DNA of 64,000 nt from Prorocentrum cordatum (GCA_963575745.1 CAUYUJ010009802.1:58738-122737); one strand, 5' to 3'. Positions 1 through 11,419 are shown, counted from the first letter of the stretch. Translations and numbers: made by a program. The notes: generated by a model not told the origin, from the letters alone.

Positions 1-897
1 GCATTTGCCAACGCCACCTCAAGGTTCTGGCCGCGGGCCAGCGCGTCGGAAATAGACAGATGGCTCGGAATCTGAACGAGAGCCGCGCTACCCACGCGGG
101 CCAGAGCGCTCTGAACACGGCCCCACAGGTCACGGTGAGTCAGAACTCGCTCCTGGAGGCCAGCCCAGGCGAGCAACATGCGCCGAGTCGCACACATAAC
201 CAAAACAAGATCCGTCCTGGGCGGCCTCCAGGAAGGACACGAGAGCACACAGCCCCCCTCTGTTCACAGACTGATTGCCAGCGATACCACCTCCACTTAA
301 GAATCTGATTCCAGTGCTCGAAAGATTCTGGGGAGTGGTTAAAACATCACGCTCGGAAACCGCGACGCCCCATGACACCCTCCTCCGACGCTTGCCCCTC
401 GAGAACTCCCCCCCCCCCCCCCCCGCTCGCATCTCCAGCGCCCCAGATGCGAGTTCCCCCAGCACGACGCGGAAACACACCCGAGGCGACAGGGAGCGGG
501 GGGTCGGGAGGAGAAGGCACCTCGGTCCAAGAACGGGGCACGAGACCGCGGAGCCAAAAACAGGGCAACTCAGCAGCGACTGACGCGGCCTTCCTGGCGA
601 AAGCCTCGTCAATTTCCTGAAAATGCCCAGTGCAAGGGCACTCCCAAAAGTGATGGATGTCCGTTTCAGGGCCACTGCCGCATCTAAGGCAAAGCTCTTC
701 GATCTCACCCCCACTGGCAAGGATGCGAGAGCGAGTCCAAACACTCCCAGTGAGGACAGCACGCAACAGGCCCCATTTTTGGACAGACTTGCGACGCAAT
801 GATGCAAGGTGCCGCCAAGCCACCACCAAATCAACCCCATCTTCGGCCCCACTCCCGTTTCTGTACGTGGCGGCAGCCCCCCACAGACTGTTGCCAA
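1..897 (-). pseudogene. LINE C-terminal zinc knuckle and RNase H-like tail, partial
   Basis: Between about 700 and 620 the minus strand reads 'CLRCGSGPETDIHHFWEC', a C-x2-C-x8-H-x4-C knuckle typical of LINE C-termini and possibly nucleic-acid binding. It is preceded by 'SVQKWGLLRAVLTGSVWT', the usual lead-in. Further left the frame changes. At about 320-130 'GGGIAGNQSVNRGG' weakly resembles the first strand of an RNase H domain, and at 1-60 a third frame reads 'SISDALARGQNLEVALANA'. A run of 15 C's at 410-424 could explain one frame change. The RNase H reading is tentative. Confidence 0.6.
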
Positions 898-910
898 TAC
901 TGCGAGCGAC

Positions 911-3506
911 TTATTCCTTGAAATCCGACGTCATATACGCCTGGGATCGAAGCTCATCGGGAACAGCGAAAACATCGTCCCCAGGAGCCACGCACGACCA
1001 AGGCCCATCGAGCTTCCATCCCAGGGCCGTCACCGTCGCCACAACCGCTGAGACTGGCCCCTTGATATTATGCCACCGACGGGAGGGCCCCAGATGAGAG
1101 GCTCGAGCGACCGTGTCCTCCCAACACGTGTGCAGGCGGACAACACTCTTTTCAAGCAGAGACGCTACGACATGAAACCACGAGTCGAGCAACTGGAACA
1201 CAGTCGAGAAAGCAGGGCCCTTTCTCCGAACCTCCACAGCTAGGGGCGAAGCCAAACATCGACCCGCATTCCCTCGAGCAAGTGATCTGGCCAGGTCTCT
1301 CCGCCGACTCTGGGGGGCCGAGGGCGCGACCCCAAAGACCTTCCATGCGCGCGACGCCTGCGGCAAAGCCCCAGTGAGGATCAAGCGCGCCCCGATCTTG
1401 CGAGGAGCCACTGGCGCCAGTTTAATAATTCGAACGGCCCTACGATGGGCTTGAGACAGGCGCTTGGGGTGACGAGGCTTGGCCCCAGAGGCCCCACTCC
1501 CTCGCTCGATGCCAAGATCGGCCACAACCGAGGCCACTTCGACCTGGGTGCCTTTCGATCCCAGGCCAGCTTGGATTGCACGCGCCACGGACAGCTCAGA
1601 AGCCACGATGGCGGATTTGCTGGCAAGCTGGAGCCGCTCCTCAATGCAGCCAGCAACAAAAACCGAGCCTGCATGGGCCAATTCACGAATTACATCTCGC
1701 TTGAGACCTTCAGCACGCTGCGCGGCACCATCGGTCCACGTGCGAAGGGAAACCAAAGCACTACTGGCACGCGCCTGCTCGCAAATGTGAAACATCTGAC
1801 ACTTCGAGAAATCGGGGGCACTGCGAGCGCCCGCAACGAGGCCCCCGTGAGGAAGGATCGGGGGGGCATAACGCCCCTCGTCCCGCAACAACCTGGGCCC
1901 CATGTGGAGGACAGCCTCAAGGGCCAAGGGGTGCGGCGGAAAGTCCAAATTGATGTTATTGGCGACAACCCGCTCCCAACGGATTGTATCATAGAAGGCC
2001 CCGACATCCCAGCACATCGAATTGGAACAGAAATCGGGAAGACGCGACGGCAGCGCCGCTTCATCAGCAAAACATTTGAGCAGGGCCTCCCGCAGAGCGC
2101 TGTTGCCTCGAACCGCGGCGCCCCAAGGGCCAGAACGAGCCGCAGCCCGCATCTCCGCGGGTCGAGACCTCATGTGACTCCACAGCCGACCAAGCCATGT
2201 GAGCAAGCCGATGGCACGGTCCTTACGCACATCAGGTTTGCGCAACAGAACAATGAAGGCGGGCAACCATTGCCACGGCCATGCAACCAGTGATTCGAAG
2301 GCGTGAAACAAAGCGAGCAATGCTGAGCGGCCCGCCTCAGGCAACCGCCAGGCGCCCCTCTGCCCCACCGACTCGATGCAACATGCCTTGCGAGGAGGAG
2401 TATGCCGCAGGGCCTCCTCTAGCTGATCCAAGGTGAGAGGCTCCAGCGGGTCGTCCTTGGCCAGACGCCGAGCCTGGTCCAGCGCGCGCAGGGCAGCGCC
2501 GTCGTCGAAGTCCGACGGCGACCACAGCTTACTCCAGACGCGAGCCTTGGCCTCCATCACCGAAGCGGCGTCCCATGAGGTCTGGCCGTCGATCCTGAGC
2601 TCGCTGACCTCCGCCGTGGCGTCACGAACAGACCGATGTAGACCTCCGCACCCCAGAGCAGCTTGTTGGTGAACGCAATCTCGAAAAGCCTGGTAACGCT
2701 GACGAGCGACGGCGCGCGGCGCTCGGTCCGGCGCAGCCCTTGCACCGACCGCGAACTTCCTGATGGACTCAGGCGTGGCCTGGTCCAAGCAACGGGGGCC
2801 TCGAACCCAGCGATCTCGACGACGGGTTGGGAGCGGCACGAGCTGCGAAGAAGGGATCGCCCCTGCCAGCTCCTTGAGTAGCCCCCGAAGGCGCTGTGCA
2901 CGAGGCATCTGAAACTTATCTAGCTGGCCCGCCAACTCGCCCAAGAGGTTAGCCACAGAGGCCCGCCACTTCGAACTGGGGTCCGACGTGGTCAAGTAGG
3001 GCTTGGACCCCTGATACTCACCAAGACGGGGTTCTCGTACCTGTGCCCGACCAAGGTGCTGCTTGCGTGCCAGCGGGCCCACCTTGTACAACTCCACATA
3101 ATACAATTAATTCCCTGGTGCTGACCCACTCGGCAAACATAGCTCCCAAGGCCTCCGCCCCCACGTCCGCTGCGCGGAACGCCAGAGATTCGGACGCGAA
3201 CTCAGGGGCAACGACCGAAGACCTGGAGGGCGCCACTTGCTGCCACAGAAGGTTCTTCATGGCATCGTTCCAATCGCACTGCAAAGGAGCAAAAGTGTCA
3301 AGGTCGGGTTCGGGCTCAGAGGCGGCCACCTGCTCAACCTCATCATCAGGAACATCCGTGTCCTCGCCGTCAGTGAAAAACTCGCCCTCGCCCTCCTCCC
3401 ACAGAGCATACTGCAGAGGGGGGGGCTCTTGATGGACAGCTTGCGCCTGGGCCCCCACTGCGGGGGCGACGGCGTGATGGCTGGCTGCGGACGTGAGGCC
3501 CTCCAC
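911..3506 (-). pseudogene. LINE reverse transcriptase, catalytically damaged
   Basis: An acidic linker (3506 to about 3118, 'FFTDGEDTDVPDDEVEQ') is followed after a frame change by a 731-residue open frame (3106-911). Approximate positions in that frame: finger region 224-244 ('LTLDQLEEALRHTPPRKA'), palm motif A 365-373 ('CWDVGAFYD'), motif B-like 421-435 ('GGLVAGARSAPDFSK') and motif C 456-461. Motif C should read like YVDD but reads 'TWTDGA', so the second catalytic Asp is Gly. The linker-to-RT frame change lies near 3110-3120, and the EEP-to-linker change lies on eight G's at about 3418-3425. Nonfunctional as written. Confidence 0.8.
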
Positions 3507-4719
3507 TCCTCAGCCTCGGCCTTCGCCCTGGACCGCTTGCTCGCCGGGTCCGAATCGATCCTGGACCGAGGTGGGCGCGGAAAGGCTCGAGGAAGGTGTA
3601 GCAGCCAGGCCTGTGCCCTGCTCGCCTCAAAGTCCAGCGCGAGTTCCAGACTGTAGCGCGCCTTGCCCGCGTCCTCGATGACCGTGAAATCAGCCATGAG
3701 CCCCGCAATCCAGGCAAGCGCCCTTGGCGAGGCCACGACGTAATCCAGCATGCGGCCGCGCCCTAAGGTACAGGTGTACTCCGTATTGCTAGGGGCGACA
3801 ATGGAGCCATTGACCAGCGCCAACCAGCCCGTCGAAGTGAGCTCCTGGGGCGTCATGTTCCAGTCACCAATCGCGAGCCACGGGCCCTTGATGGTGGGGA
3901 CCAGCGTGCCCAGGCTAGCCAACTTGGACGCGTTGGCCCTAGGTCCCACCGGTGCCGTCATGTACACTCCAACCAACAACAGAGATTGACCCTGCGCACG
4001 TAGGGCCATAGCCACCATATCCTGAAAGGCAATGGCAGGCTGGTCACGGGCTCCATCCAAGTCCCGTAGGCCAACTTGGTCGTGAGGAGAAGAAGCAAGG
4101 TGACGAAGAGACTGGGTATGGAATTTCTTAAGCGCCCCCATGGTAATGCCCCCCGCTTTGGCCTTACCCTTCGCCTCGTACGCAGCCGACAAAAAAACGT
4201 GTATCCTGCCTTACGCCAATCATGAAGAAGATCCTGGGAACTGGTCGGCAACACATGGGTCTCAGGGAAAATGAGCACGTCAGCCTTTTTTTCCCTACAC
4301 ACCGAGCGTGTCGCAGGTCCCCATCCTCCCAAATTACGCATATACAATGAGCGCCTGGAACCCACGGAACCATCAGCACTCCGTCCTGACAATAGTTTTT
4401 TTTTCACGGGCTGCATCGAGCGCCAGTGGGGAAGAGAAACTCGACAAGGTAACCGTCGCCGACGGCGCAATCGAGGACGAGGAGGTTCCCATCCGCGGAG
4501 ACCTTGGGACGCGCACTCGCTCCTCCTGAGCTCCAGGGATTCCACTCCCCAGGCCATCCCCAAGCGGCAGGGGGGGCAATCCCTGCCAGCATGGGAGGTC
4601 ACTTGGGAAGCAGTCTCACCCTTCTCAGCTCGGGAGGGGTCGACGTCCAACGACGACCCACCAGGTGGGCAGCCGCTCGAACTGAACCTCGACCAGGTGC
4701 CCGACACCGAAGGCGACAA
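3430..4719 (-). pseudogene. LINE ORF2 N-terminus: EEP (APE-like) endonuclease, frameshifted
   Basis: The N-terminal half reads in one frame (4719 to about 4195) and holds the start of an EEP fold, with 'NLGGWG' and 'ADVLIFPETH', the expected Asn and Glu active-site regions. The second half continues in another frame from about 4192 with 'GVYMTAPVG', 'WLAIGDWNM' (the GDxN metal/catalytic motif) and 'GRMLDYVVAS'. The final SDH motif is not clear; 'ARYSLELAL' stands in its place. The frame change sits on a run of seven T (minus strand), and eight T would join the frames. The enzyme would nick target DNA for target-primed reverse transcription. The ORF start is uncertain. Confidence 0.75.
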
Positions 4720-4807
4720 TGAACATGTAGGGGCCGAGCTGCTCGAAGTAGGCGGGTTTGCCCCTCGACCACACGTGGTCCCGCCTGAGCCGAGGGACTG
4801 GTGGGGG

Positions 4808-5125
4808 CTAAAGGCTCGACGGCGCAGACGCCGCCGCCGCCCTCGCAGTCGCCAGCATCTCCGTCGCCTCCTCCTCGAGCTTGGACTTGAGGGCCTCGAA
4901 TCTCAGCACCTCGACCGAGTCCGTGGACGGCCCACTGCATGACGCCGCAGCGGCCCCAGGCACCGCCGCGCCCGCAGCCGCGACGTCCCCGTCGTCACCA
5001 CCGCCGCCAGCGCCAGGAGCCCCAGCTGGGCCCACAGCCCCCGCAGCAGCCGTGGGCGCCGCGGCTACTGCCGCCCCGCCCGCAGGCCCAGCCGCGCTCG
5101 CCGAGGCACCTCCCGCCGCAGCCGC
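4808..5125 (-). CDS. Candidate terminal exon, Ala/Gly-rich with helical C-terminus
   Basis: Directly after a (TCC)n tract and an AG (…CCGCCCAG|GCG) the minus strand is open for 105 codons to a TAG at 4808-4810. The first two thirds are Ala/Gly-rich low complexity. The end ('STDSVEVLRFEALKSKLE', then 'EEATEMLATARAAAASAP') is a plausible amphipathic helix or coiled coil. It ends about 90 bases before the LINE ORF2 frame opens, so it could instead be the LINE's own ORF1; I favour a host exon because of the acceptor-like upstream sequence. Function unknown. Confidence 0.4.
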   Translation of the reverse strand, partial: AAAAGGASASAAGPAGGAAVAAAPTAAAGAVGPAGAPGAGGGGDDGDVAAAGAAVPGAAAASCSGPSTDSVEVLRFEALKSKLEEEATEMLATARAAAASAPSSL

Positions 5126-5131
5126 CTGGGC

Positions 5132-5190
5132 GGAGGAGGAGGAGGAGGAGGAGGAGGAGGAGGAGGAGGAGGAGGAGGAGGAGGAGGAGG
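5132..5190. repeat. (GGA)n microsatellite
   Basis: About 20 GGA units. On the minus strand this is a (TCC)n polypyrimidine tract ending six bases before a candidate splice acceptor. Confidence 0.95.
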
Positions 5191-5208
5191 ACAGTCGCCG
5201 GATGTCAC

Positions 5209-5367
5209 TTCTCTGCTTGCTTCTCCCTGTGTTCCCGAGACACAGTCCCAAGAAACTCGGGACCTTGTTCTGACACCGCAGATTTGAACGCTGCGTCGAG
5301 CAACTGTCGAAGACCTGAGGCTGCCCCCACGAGCGGGGGCAGTGACAGTCTGGGGTCCGCGAGCTGC
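5209..5367 (-). CDS. Candidate internal exon of an unknown host gene
   Basis: After a possible acceptor (tgtccAG at 5368-5369) the minus strand is open for 53 codons with coding-like composition: 'QLADPRLSLPPLVGAASG', then 'LRQLLDAAFKSAVSEQ', then 'GPEFLGTVSREHREKQAEK'. An in-frame TGA follows at once, overlapping a possible GT donor (AA|GTGACAT, 5208-5207). I do not recognise the protein; it looks alpha-helical and soluble. It lies just upstream of the Ala-rich terminal exon at 5125-4808. The phase at the proposed junction does not match cleanly, so the splice is unproven. Confidence 0.4.
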
Positions 5368-5699
5368 CTGGACACAGTCCTAGCATGCCCCGGATGGGTC
5401 GCAGAGCGGTCCTTGTAGATTTTGGTGGTGTTGAATTTGATGAGTACGGGTTGTACAAGCTCCCGGTCGCTGGTCCTGGCGGATGGCTTGTGCAGCCCGG
5501 ACGGACCCTGGAGTAACGTCCCCTGCCATGGCGAAGGTGAGGAAGTGCACGACGGCGGAGATGATGAAGGCGACTGACCGAAACCGAAGGCGGCGGAGGG
5601 TGGAAGTTATTGCGGTCGACGCGACGCGAGACATGGCGACCGTGGTGGGAGCAGGGGTGGACCTGCTCCGCTACCAACTAGACATGAAGATGTAAAACG

Positions 5700-6330
5700 G
5701 GAAACGGTGTTTTGTTCGTAAGCGGATGAATACGGCGGTTTGTATAAGGCGCGAATAAGGCGGGGACGGGAGCACTGCAGGCTCCAGTGCCCCAGGGCAA
5801 AAAAAGGCAGCGGACAGGCTGGGTGAGAAGCAGGCTAGGCAGTAGGAAAGGGGACATACCTATCGCTCGAGTAGGAGGAGGAGGAGGATGAAGAGGACGA
5901 GAAGGAGGAGGAGGAGGAGGAGGAAGAGGAGAAGGAGTTGGCGGGAGCGCCTTCAATGCCTGGGTCATTGGAGGGCGCGCAGTGTTTTGTTTGAGACCCC
6001 CCTCTCGTAGATGCCCTCTTATCCCAAGAGCTAGCTTCGCACATGGCGCCCCGCGATGCGCGACTCGCGGTAATTTTGACGCCCTCGCGACCTCGCGCCG
6101 CCCCCTTGGATAAGGGCAACCGCTCTGACCCAGACCGCGACGCGCGGTCACCTTCGCTCCCTCTGGGTGTGCCTGCTTAAAGTATTACGGGTCGCACTTG
6201 AGTCTTCCTTGACGAAGGTGTGCCTCACACTTAGCAGTTGGCCCCCCCGCTTGTGCCCTGCTTTCGGCAAATTATTATCTACACGATTGGCTTTGCTACG
6301 CATTGTCAATCTACCATACAACCGTCATTG
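5700..6330. other. Gene-free stretch with purine microsatellite and one MITE-like copy
   Basis: No supportable gene. It holds an imperfect (GGA)n tract (about 5866-5936) and a diverged copy of the GC-rich MITE-like family at about 6030-6175 (ccccgcgatgcgcgac, then ctcgcgccgcccccttggat). Confidence 0.7.
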
Positions 6331-6403
6331 TCACCATCATCATCATCACCATCACCATCATCATCTCCATCATCCTCATCCGCATCAACATCACTATCAT
6401 GGC

Positions 6404-6482
<79 letters not shown>

Positions 6483-6483
6483 G
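6329..6483. repeat. (CAT)n microsatellite
   Basis: Mixed CAT/CAC and CGT trinucleotides becoming pure (CAT)n towards 6483. Similar tracts recur at 20950, 30340, 31437, 43365 and 60266. Confidence 0.95.
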
Positions 6484-6574
6484 CAAGCTCTCGTAGGTCC
6501 CCCTGGGACCTCCCAGAAACCACTAGCCCAAAACAACAAAATGGCGTCCCTCCCACTCTTATCCCTTACTCGCT

Positions 6575-6593
6575 CCCTTCCTCCTCCTCCTTC

Positions 6594-6625
<32 letters not shown>

Positions 6626-6905
6626 CTCCTCTTCTCCTCCTCCTCATCATCATTCTCATTCCTCCGCATCGTCCTCCTCCTGCCCCCTCCTCCTCCTCCT
6701 CCTCCTCCTCCTCTTCTTCTTCGTCCTCCTTCTCCTCTTCGTCCTCATTCTCCTTCCTCCGCATCGTCCTTCTCCTCCTCCTGCTCCTCCTGCTCCTCTT
6801 CCTGCTCCTCCTCCCTCCTCCTCCTCCTCCTCCTCCTCCTCCTCCTCCTCCTCCTCCTCCTCCTCGTCCTCCTCCTCCTCCTCCTCCCCCCTCCTCCCCT
6901 CCCTG
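6575..6905. repeat. (TCC)n/(TCT)n polypyrimidine tract
   Basis: About 330 bases of almost pure pyrimidine on the plus strand, mostly TCC. No acceptor-like AG follows on the plus strand, and no exon is evident nearby. Confidence 0.95.
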
Positions 6906-7029
6906 CTCTTCCTCGAACCCTTCTCCTTATGAATAAACCCTCCCTGTCGCACCCCGAGCCCGTTTCAAAGGGCGGGCCAAGCGTTTCGCCTGAGACCCCC
7001 TCATTATCTATGATCCTGAAGTTTTAAAT

Positions 7030-7440
7030 TCGCAACGGCTTCGCGGATGGAGGGCGGTTCGTTTTCAAACTGTGGCACTCGCATCAGCGTGGCACGCATC
7101 CGTTTGTACAATTTGCAGGGGGGTCACGGATGGATTGCGGGTGGTTTTCAACATATAGCTCTCGCCTTTGCGCCGCGCTCATCCGTCTTAAACAGTTCAA
7201 CAATTTCACGGATGGAGGCGGGTGGTTTTCTACATGTGGTTCTGGCCGTAGCGCCGCACACATCCGTTCTAAGTAGCTGCAAGGGTGCCACGAATGGGGG
7301 ACGGGTCGTTCTCGAAATGTTGCTCTCGCCTCAGCTCCGCGCACATTCGTCTTAAACAATTGCGAGAGCCCCACGAATTTAGGTCGGCTCGTTTTTGATG
7401 TTTTCTTTTTTTGGTGTGGCTCTCGCCTTAGCGCCGAACA
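7030..7440. repeat. Degenerate ~90-bp tandem repeat, forward array
   Basis: Four to five diverged units built on 'cacggatggaggcgggtgg', then 'gctctcgcctta', 'gcgccgc', 'acatccgtctta' and 'aacagttcaacaa'. No coding signal. Inverted copies lie at 8130-8800. Confidence 0.75.
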
Positions 7441-7492
7441 TAGCCGTTCCCAAGATTTACAACAAGTTCAAATATTATGGTGGTTCACGTCC

Positions 7493-7665
7493 CGGAAATG
7501 GTGTTCTGTCGCGATGTCGGAGCGCCAGGGCGCAACATCTGCGTTGATTTGTAGTATTGCAAACCCAAGAACGGCGTTCTGGCGCGATTTAAGATCGTCC
7601 AGACGCAACAGTAACGGTGATTTGCGGCGCTGGGATCCCAGGAATGGTGTTCTGGAGTTCAGGGT
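7493..7665. repeat. Short array of ~75-bp repeats
   Basis: Two to three units sharing 'aatggtgttctg', 'cgcgat', 'cgtccagacgcaaca' and 'gatttg' in order. Not the same sequence as the neighbouring ~90-bp unit. Confidence 0.6.
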
Positions 7666-7760
7666 TTTCAAATGGTTCTTTTCTGATGGGGCACTTCTCT
7701 CATTGAAAATGTATCCTTGCAGGGGCCTGTAAAGAGGGAACTTGGACGAAGGGTGCATTG

Positions 7761-7936
7761 CTACTCATCCTCCTCATCCTCCTCCTCATCCTGCCTCCCT
7801 TCCCCCTGCCCTCCTTCCCGCCCCCCCCCCCACCCCGCCCCCTTCCTCCACTGCCACTCCTCGCTCTGGTTGGCGTCGCCCGAGACCTTGGAGCCCGCGT
7901 CCTTCTGCTCCGCCGCCTCCGCGGCCTCCTTCTCCT
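7761..7936 (-). CDS. Candidate terminal exon, Glu-rich C-terminus
   Basis: Downstream (minus strand) of a ~100-base TCC-rich tract, an AG at 7938-7937 is followed by an open frame to a TAG at 7761-7763. It includes 'EEKEAAEAAEQKDAGSKV', 'SGDANQSEEWQWRKGAGW' and an acidic end 'GRQDEEEDEEDE'. The first part looks like charged helix; the tail is low complexity. No family recognised. The upstream exon was not found. The opposite strand here is pyrimidine-rich and not coding-like. Confidence 0.35.
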
Positions 7937-8129
7937 CTCGGCCAAGGAGGCGGTCGGTGGTGGTGGCGGGGAGGAGGAAGAGGAGGGGGGGGAACGGGGA
8001 GAAGGAGGAGGAGGAGGAAGAGGAGGGAGGAGGAGGGAGGAGGAGCAGGAGGAGGGAAGAGGAGGACGAAGAGAGAAACAGGAGAACCAGCGCGCCGTCC
8101 CAAGCCTTGTTCTTCACTTCCCCACAAGG

Positions 8130-8800
8130 TTTTTGTTACTGCGCGAAGCGCACCCCTTGGAAAGACGAGCGGCTCACGGGCCCGCAAGTCATGCGGGAAC
8201 TCCGTTTTGAAAGGAACGACCCTCCTTCCGTCGAGCTACATGAAGAAGCTCGGCAATGCGGGGTAAGGAAACCCGAGGAAGTGCCCAACGGCAGCCCCGC
8301 TCGGACAAGGAAACACCGTGTGACAGTTTTCATTTTGTAACACATATCCAATGAGATCCCCATGCTGGAACAACAAAGTCCCCCACCCGTGTACGTGGTG
8401 CACACACTCATCAGTGTGGTGATGCGTTTGAAGCCCCAGGCGAGAGCCTCATCCTCAAAACAAACGCCCTCCATCTTAAGTGCTGGATTTGTTTAAATCG
8501 AATGCGCGTGACGCGAAAGCGAAAGGTCCATGTCGAAAACTGCCTGTCCTCCGTCCGCCCGTGCACGTAACTGCAAGAACTGGTTTGAGCGAAAGCGCGC
8601 GGCGCCACGCGAGAGCCCCAGTTAGAAACCAACCCGCCCTCCATCAGAGAAACACTTGGAACTGGTTTGACAAGGATGTGCGCGGCGCCAAGCAAATTTT
8701 AGAACGACCCGCCCACCATCCCGTGTTGCGGCGAGAAATATCAAGCTCCACGCTCGCACGCGGTGTCGGAATATTAAGCGAAACGCCCAGCCCACCCGAA
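8130..8800. repeat. ~90-bp repeat family, inverted array
   Basis: Several diverged units in opposite orientation to 7030-7440, for example 'aactggtttgacaaggatg', 'gcgcggcgcca' and 'cgacccgcccaccatc' at 8652-8722. With the forward array this makes a ~1.7-kb inverted arrangement around the purine tract and candidate exon at 7.76-7.94 kb. Confidence 0.65.
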
Positions 8801-9560
8801 TGACCTGTGTAATCATGGGGTGGGTGGCCGTGGAAGGCTGGGGGGGATGGGAGCTGGAGGAAACAAGAGCGGCAAACATGGGGTTGCGAAGGTGAGGGGA
8901 GCAGGCCACCCCAAAGACGCACCACGTGACGGCTCGACACGAGGATTGATGGCCCTGTGGGTGGTGGCATGCCTGGCAGTGCTCGCCGATGACATGAGGT
9001 AGAGCCAGGGGGTGCGTCCAAGGCCATGTGCATCGCGCGCTGCGAAACATGATGATGCCGGGGATGATCTACGATGATCAATGTGATGATGGTGGTGGTG
9101 CGTGCGCTCGTGACAACAGCTCTGTTCTTTGCTCGGCTGGCTCTCCAAGGGCCAACTACCGTCGCGCACCTTGGCTGGTGGACAGACTGAACTCAAAATG
9201 CTGCGCTCAGCGCGTCTGCAAGCCGTTGAGGGGCGGGAAACTGGCAAGAGCTGTGGGCAAAGGACAACGCGGGGAAGGGGCTTGCGGGGGGGCGGCATGT
9301 GGAAACAACTGCTGGGCTGGGCAAAAGATGGCACAACACGCACATCTCCCGCCAACATCAGGGTAGACTGCAAGCATCCCGCTACCATTTTCTCGGCTAG
9401 ATGGTCATGACTGACGTTCTTGAGTGGTCGTGAATGGTGATAATTGGTAGCACTTGGCAGGAGCCGACGCGCATCGAGCGCATCGTCTTGTCTTGGGCCG
9501 ACATGCCGCCGCCTCCGACGTGCAGAACCTGTGACTCGGCGGTCGATCAAACAACCTTTG
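8800..9560. other. No gene recognised
   Basis: ORFs on both strands are long only because of high GC. The segment at 9150-9230 ('accgtcgcgcaccttggctg', 'gtggacagactgaactc') recurs diverged at 10033-10085, so repeats are present but not delimited. Confidence 0.5.
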
Positions 9561-9950
9561 CGTGAGCGTTGTCGGGGCCAAGCGTCCGAAGGGCGGACCA
9601 GGATACCCCCCACAGGGTAATTCAAGGGCGGCCTTATTCCATCTTCCCTCTCACTCCCCCTAGCCGTCCTATTCGGACCCTGGGGCGGGGGGCATTTACA
9701 TGATCGGGATACTGGGCTGTCCTCTAAATCCAGACCCGATCAGGTTGCCCACGTGCGCATGTGGGTCATCGTACTCTCGCAAGCGTGCTTTCCTATCATC
9801 CTGGAAGCGCCACATGCGGCACCACATACGCGTACTGTCGAGACTATGTCCCAACTCGCCTGGTGCGTAGGGAACTCACGCACCCCTGAGACACGTCGGG
9901 GCATCGCCTTCGCCGGCCGTGTCTCAGGCAGCTGATGAACGAGACGCCCC
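9560..9950. repeat. Dispersed repeat, copy 1 (partner 45003-45290)
   Basis: Shares long stretches with 45003-45290: 'ggatactgg', 'tcgagactatgt', 'tggtgcgtagggaactcac' and 'tcggggcatcgccttcgccg' in the same order. Copy 1 carries roughly 100 extra bases at about 9600-9695. One frame of copy 2 is Cys/His-rich, but copy 1 does not preserve it, so coding is unlikely. Confidence 0.75.
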
Positions 9951-10154
9951 GTCAAGAAGCCGATCAATGGTGGCAACGAAGTGGTAGAGGTGATGGAGAT
10001 GATGCAAGTCAAGATGATGCCCTGACAACAGCCGCCGTCGCGCAAGATGGCTGGCGGACAGCTTGAGTTCGAAAAACAACGCTCGGCGTCTTAAAATCGT
10101 AGAGTGGTGGGAGTTGGCAGGAGGTGTGGATAGGGATCAATCAACAACGAATCT

Positions 10155-10345
10155 GGAAATCTTATCGAATCGGAATGTGCGTCGGATCGGGCTGCATCGG
10201 CACGAAATCAAAATCGATTCGGAGCGGCCGCGCCAGCTTGCACAAACAGCGCCGTGCAAACATCGGGACGTATCGGATCAACTTGATATCGGGATCGAAT
10301 CGGATCGGGCAAGGCGCAACCAATATCGAATCGGATTGATCGGAT
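10155..10345. repeat. ATCG-rich dispersed repeat, copy 1 (partner 56290-56490)
   Basis: Diverged homologue of 56290-56490, sharing 'tcgaatcgg', 'atgtgcgtcggat', 'atcggcacg' and 'tgcaa.catcggg' in order, embedded in GATCGAATCGG-like short repeats. Confidence 0.7.
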
Positions 10346-10724
10346 CGACATGGACCCTTCGGGCTGGGCGCTGGGAGAAGAGGATGCGGAGGGCAAGAGA
10401 CGACACAAGATGCAACTCTTCTCCTCTGCGAGGTCGCCCACGAGTTCATGCAGATGGCAAACGTTCCACTAGCGTCGCATCGGCTAGCCAAAAACGGCCG
10501 CCCCACTGCTGGCTTGTTAATACAGGTCAGCAAGACTGACGCCCTTCCCAATACATGTCAATAATGTCAGCAAGGTCGGTGCCGTTGTTGTATCCAACGC
10601 AGCTCGAAATCCAGAGCTCGTGCGACAGGGCATCGCCCAAGCGCTCCGCAAAAACATGGTCGCAGAGTAAGGGAACCAGGCCCCGGCGCGCGCGCGGGAA
10701 CACATCCGAAAGAAACAACACACT

Positions 10725-10886
10725 AGCATGTATCCATACATACGTGCAGACATACACACATGCATACATACATGCATACATCTACATGCATGAATGCGTG
10801 CCTACATACATACATACATACATACATGCATGTATGCATGCATGCATGCATGCATGCATGCATGCATGCATGCATGCATGCATACA

Positions 10887-10919
<33 letters not shown>

Positions 10920-11405
10920 CCATCCATCCATCCATCCATCCATCCATCCATCCATCCATGCATGCATGCATACATACATTCATACATACATACATACACA
11001 TATACATACATACATACATACATACATACATACATACATACATACATACATACACACACATACATACATACACACCTACATACATACATACATACATACA
11101 TACATACATACATACATACATACATACATACATACATACATACCAACATACATACATACATACATACATACACACATACCGACATACATACATACATACA
11201 TACATACATACACACATACATACATACATACATACATACATACATACACACACATACATACATACATACATACATACATACATACACACATACATACATA
11301 CACACACCCTGGCACACATACCTACCTACATACATACATGCAGGCATTCATTCGCACATACATGCCTGCATACATACATACACACATACATGCATAACAT
11401 ATACA
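10725..11405. repeat. (CATA)n tetranucleotide array, left part
   Basis: About 680 bases of CATA with blocks of CATG and CATC and occasional CACA. A matching array resumes at 19759, directly beyond the tyrosine-recombinase retrotransposon, which suggests one array split by the insertion. Confidence 0.95.
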
Positions 11406-11419
11406 AACGCAGATTTCTA

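Larger units (their letters stand above)
1..4719 (-). mobile_element. Decayed LINE (non-LTR) retrotransposon
   Basis: One non-LTR retrotransposon copy read right to left. Its order is endonuclease/exonuclease/phosphatase-type (EEP) endonuclease (about 4350-3500), acidic linker, reverse transcriptase (about 2480-1600), C-terminal zinc knuckle (about 690-640) and a possible RNase H-like tail running off the left edge. The domain order is that of APE-type LINEs, which nick target DNA and prime reverse transcription there. At least three frame changes (about 4195, 3425 and 3110-3120) and damaged catalytic motifs show a dead copy, or a partly mis-assembled one. No poly(A) or 3' end is visible because the element leaves the window. 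Confidence 0.85.

Noticed and set aside
4271-4942. Plus-strand ORF opposite the LINE endonuclease start
   Set aside because: It covers the antisense of a recognised EEP domain and ends in Arg-rich repeat; the minus strand explains the region better.
10527-10781. Minus ORF with 'GLVPLLCDHVFAERLGDAL'
   Set aside because: Coding-like for about 60 codons but runs into (CATA)n, has no start, acceptor or recognised domain; left unannotated.
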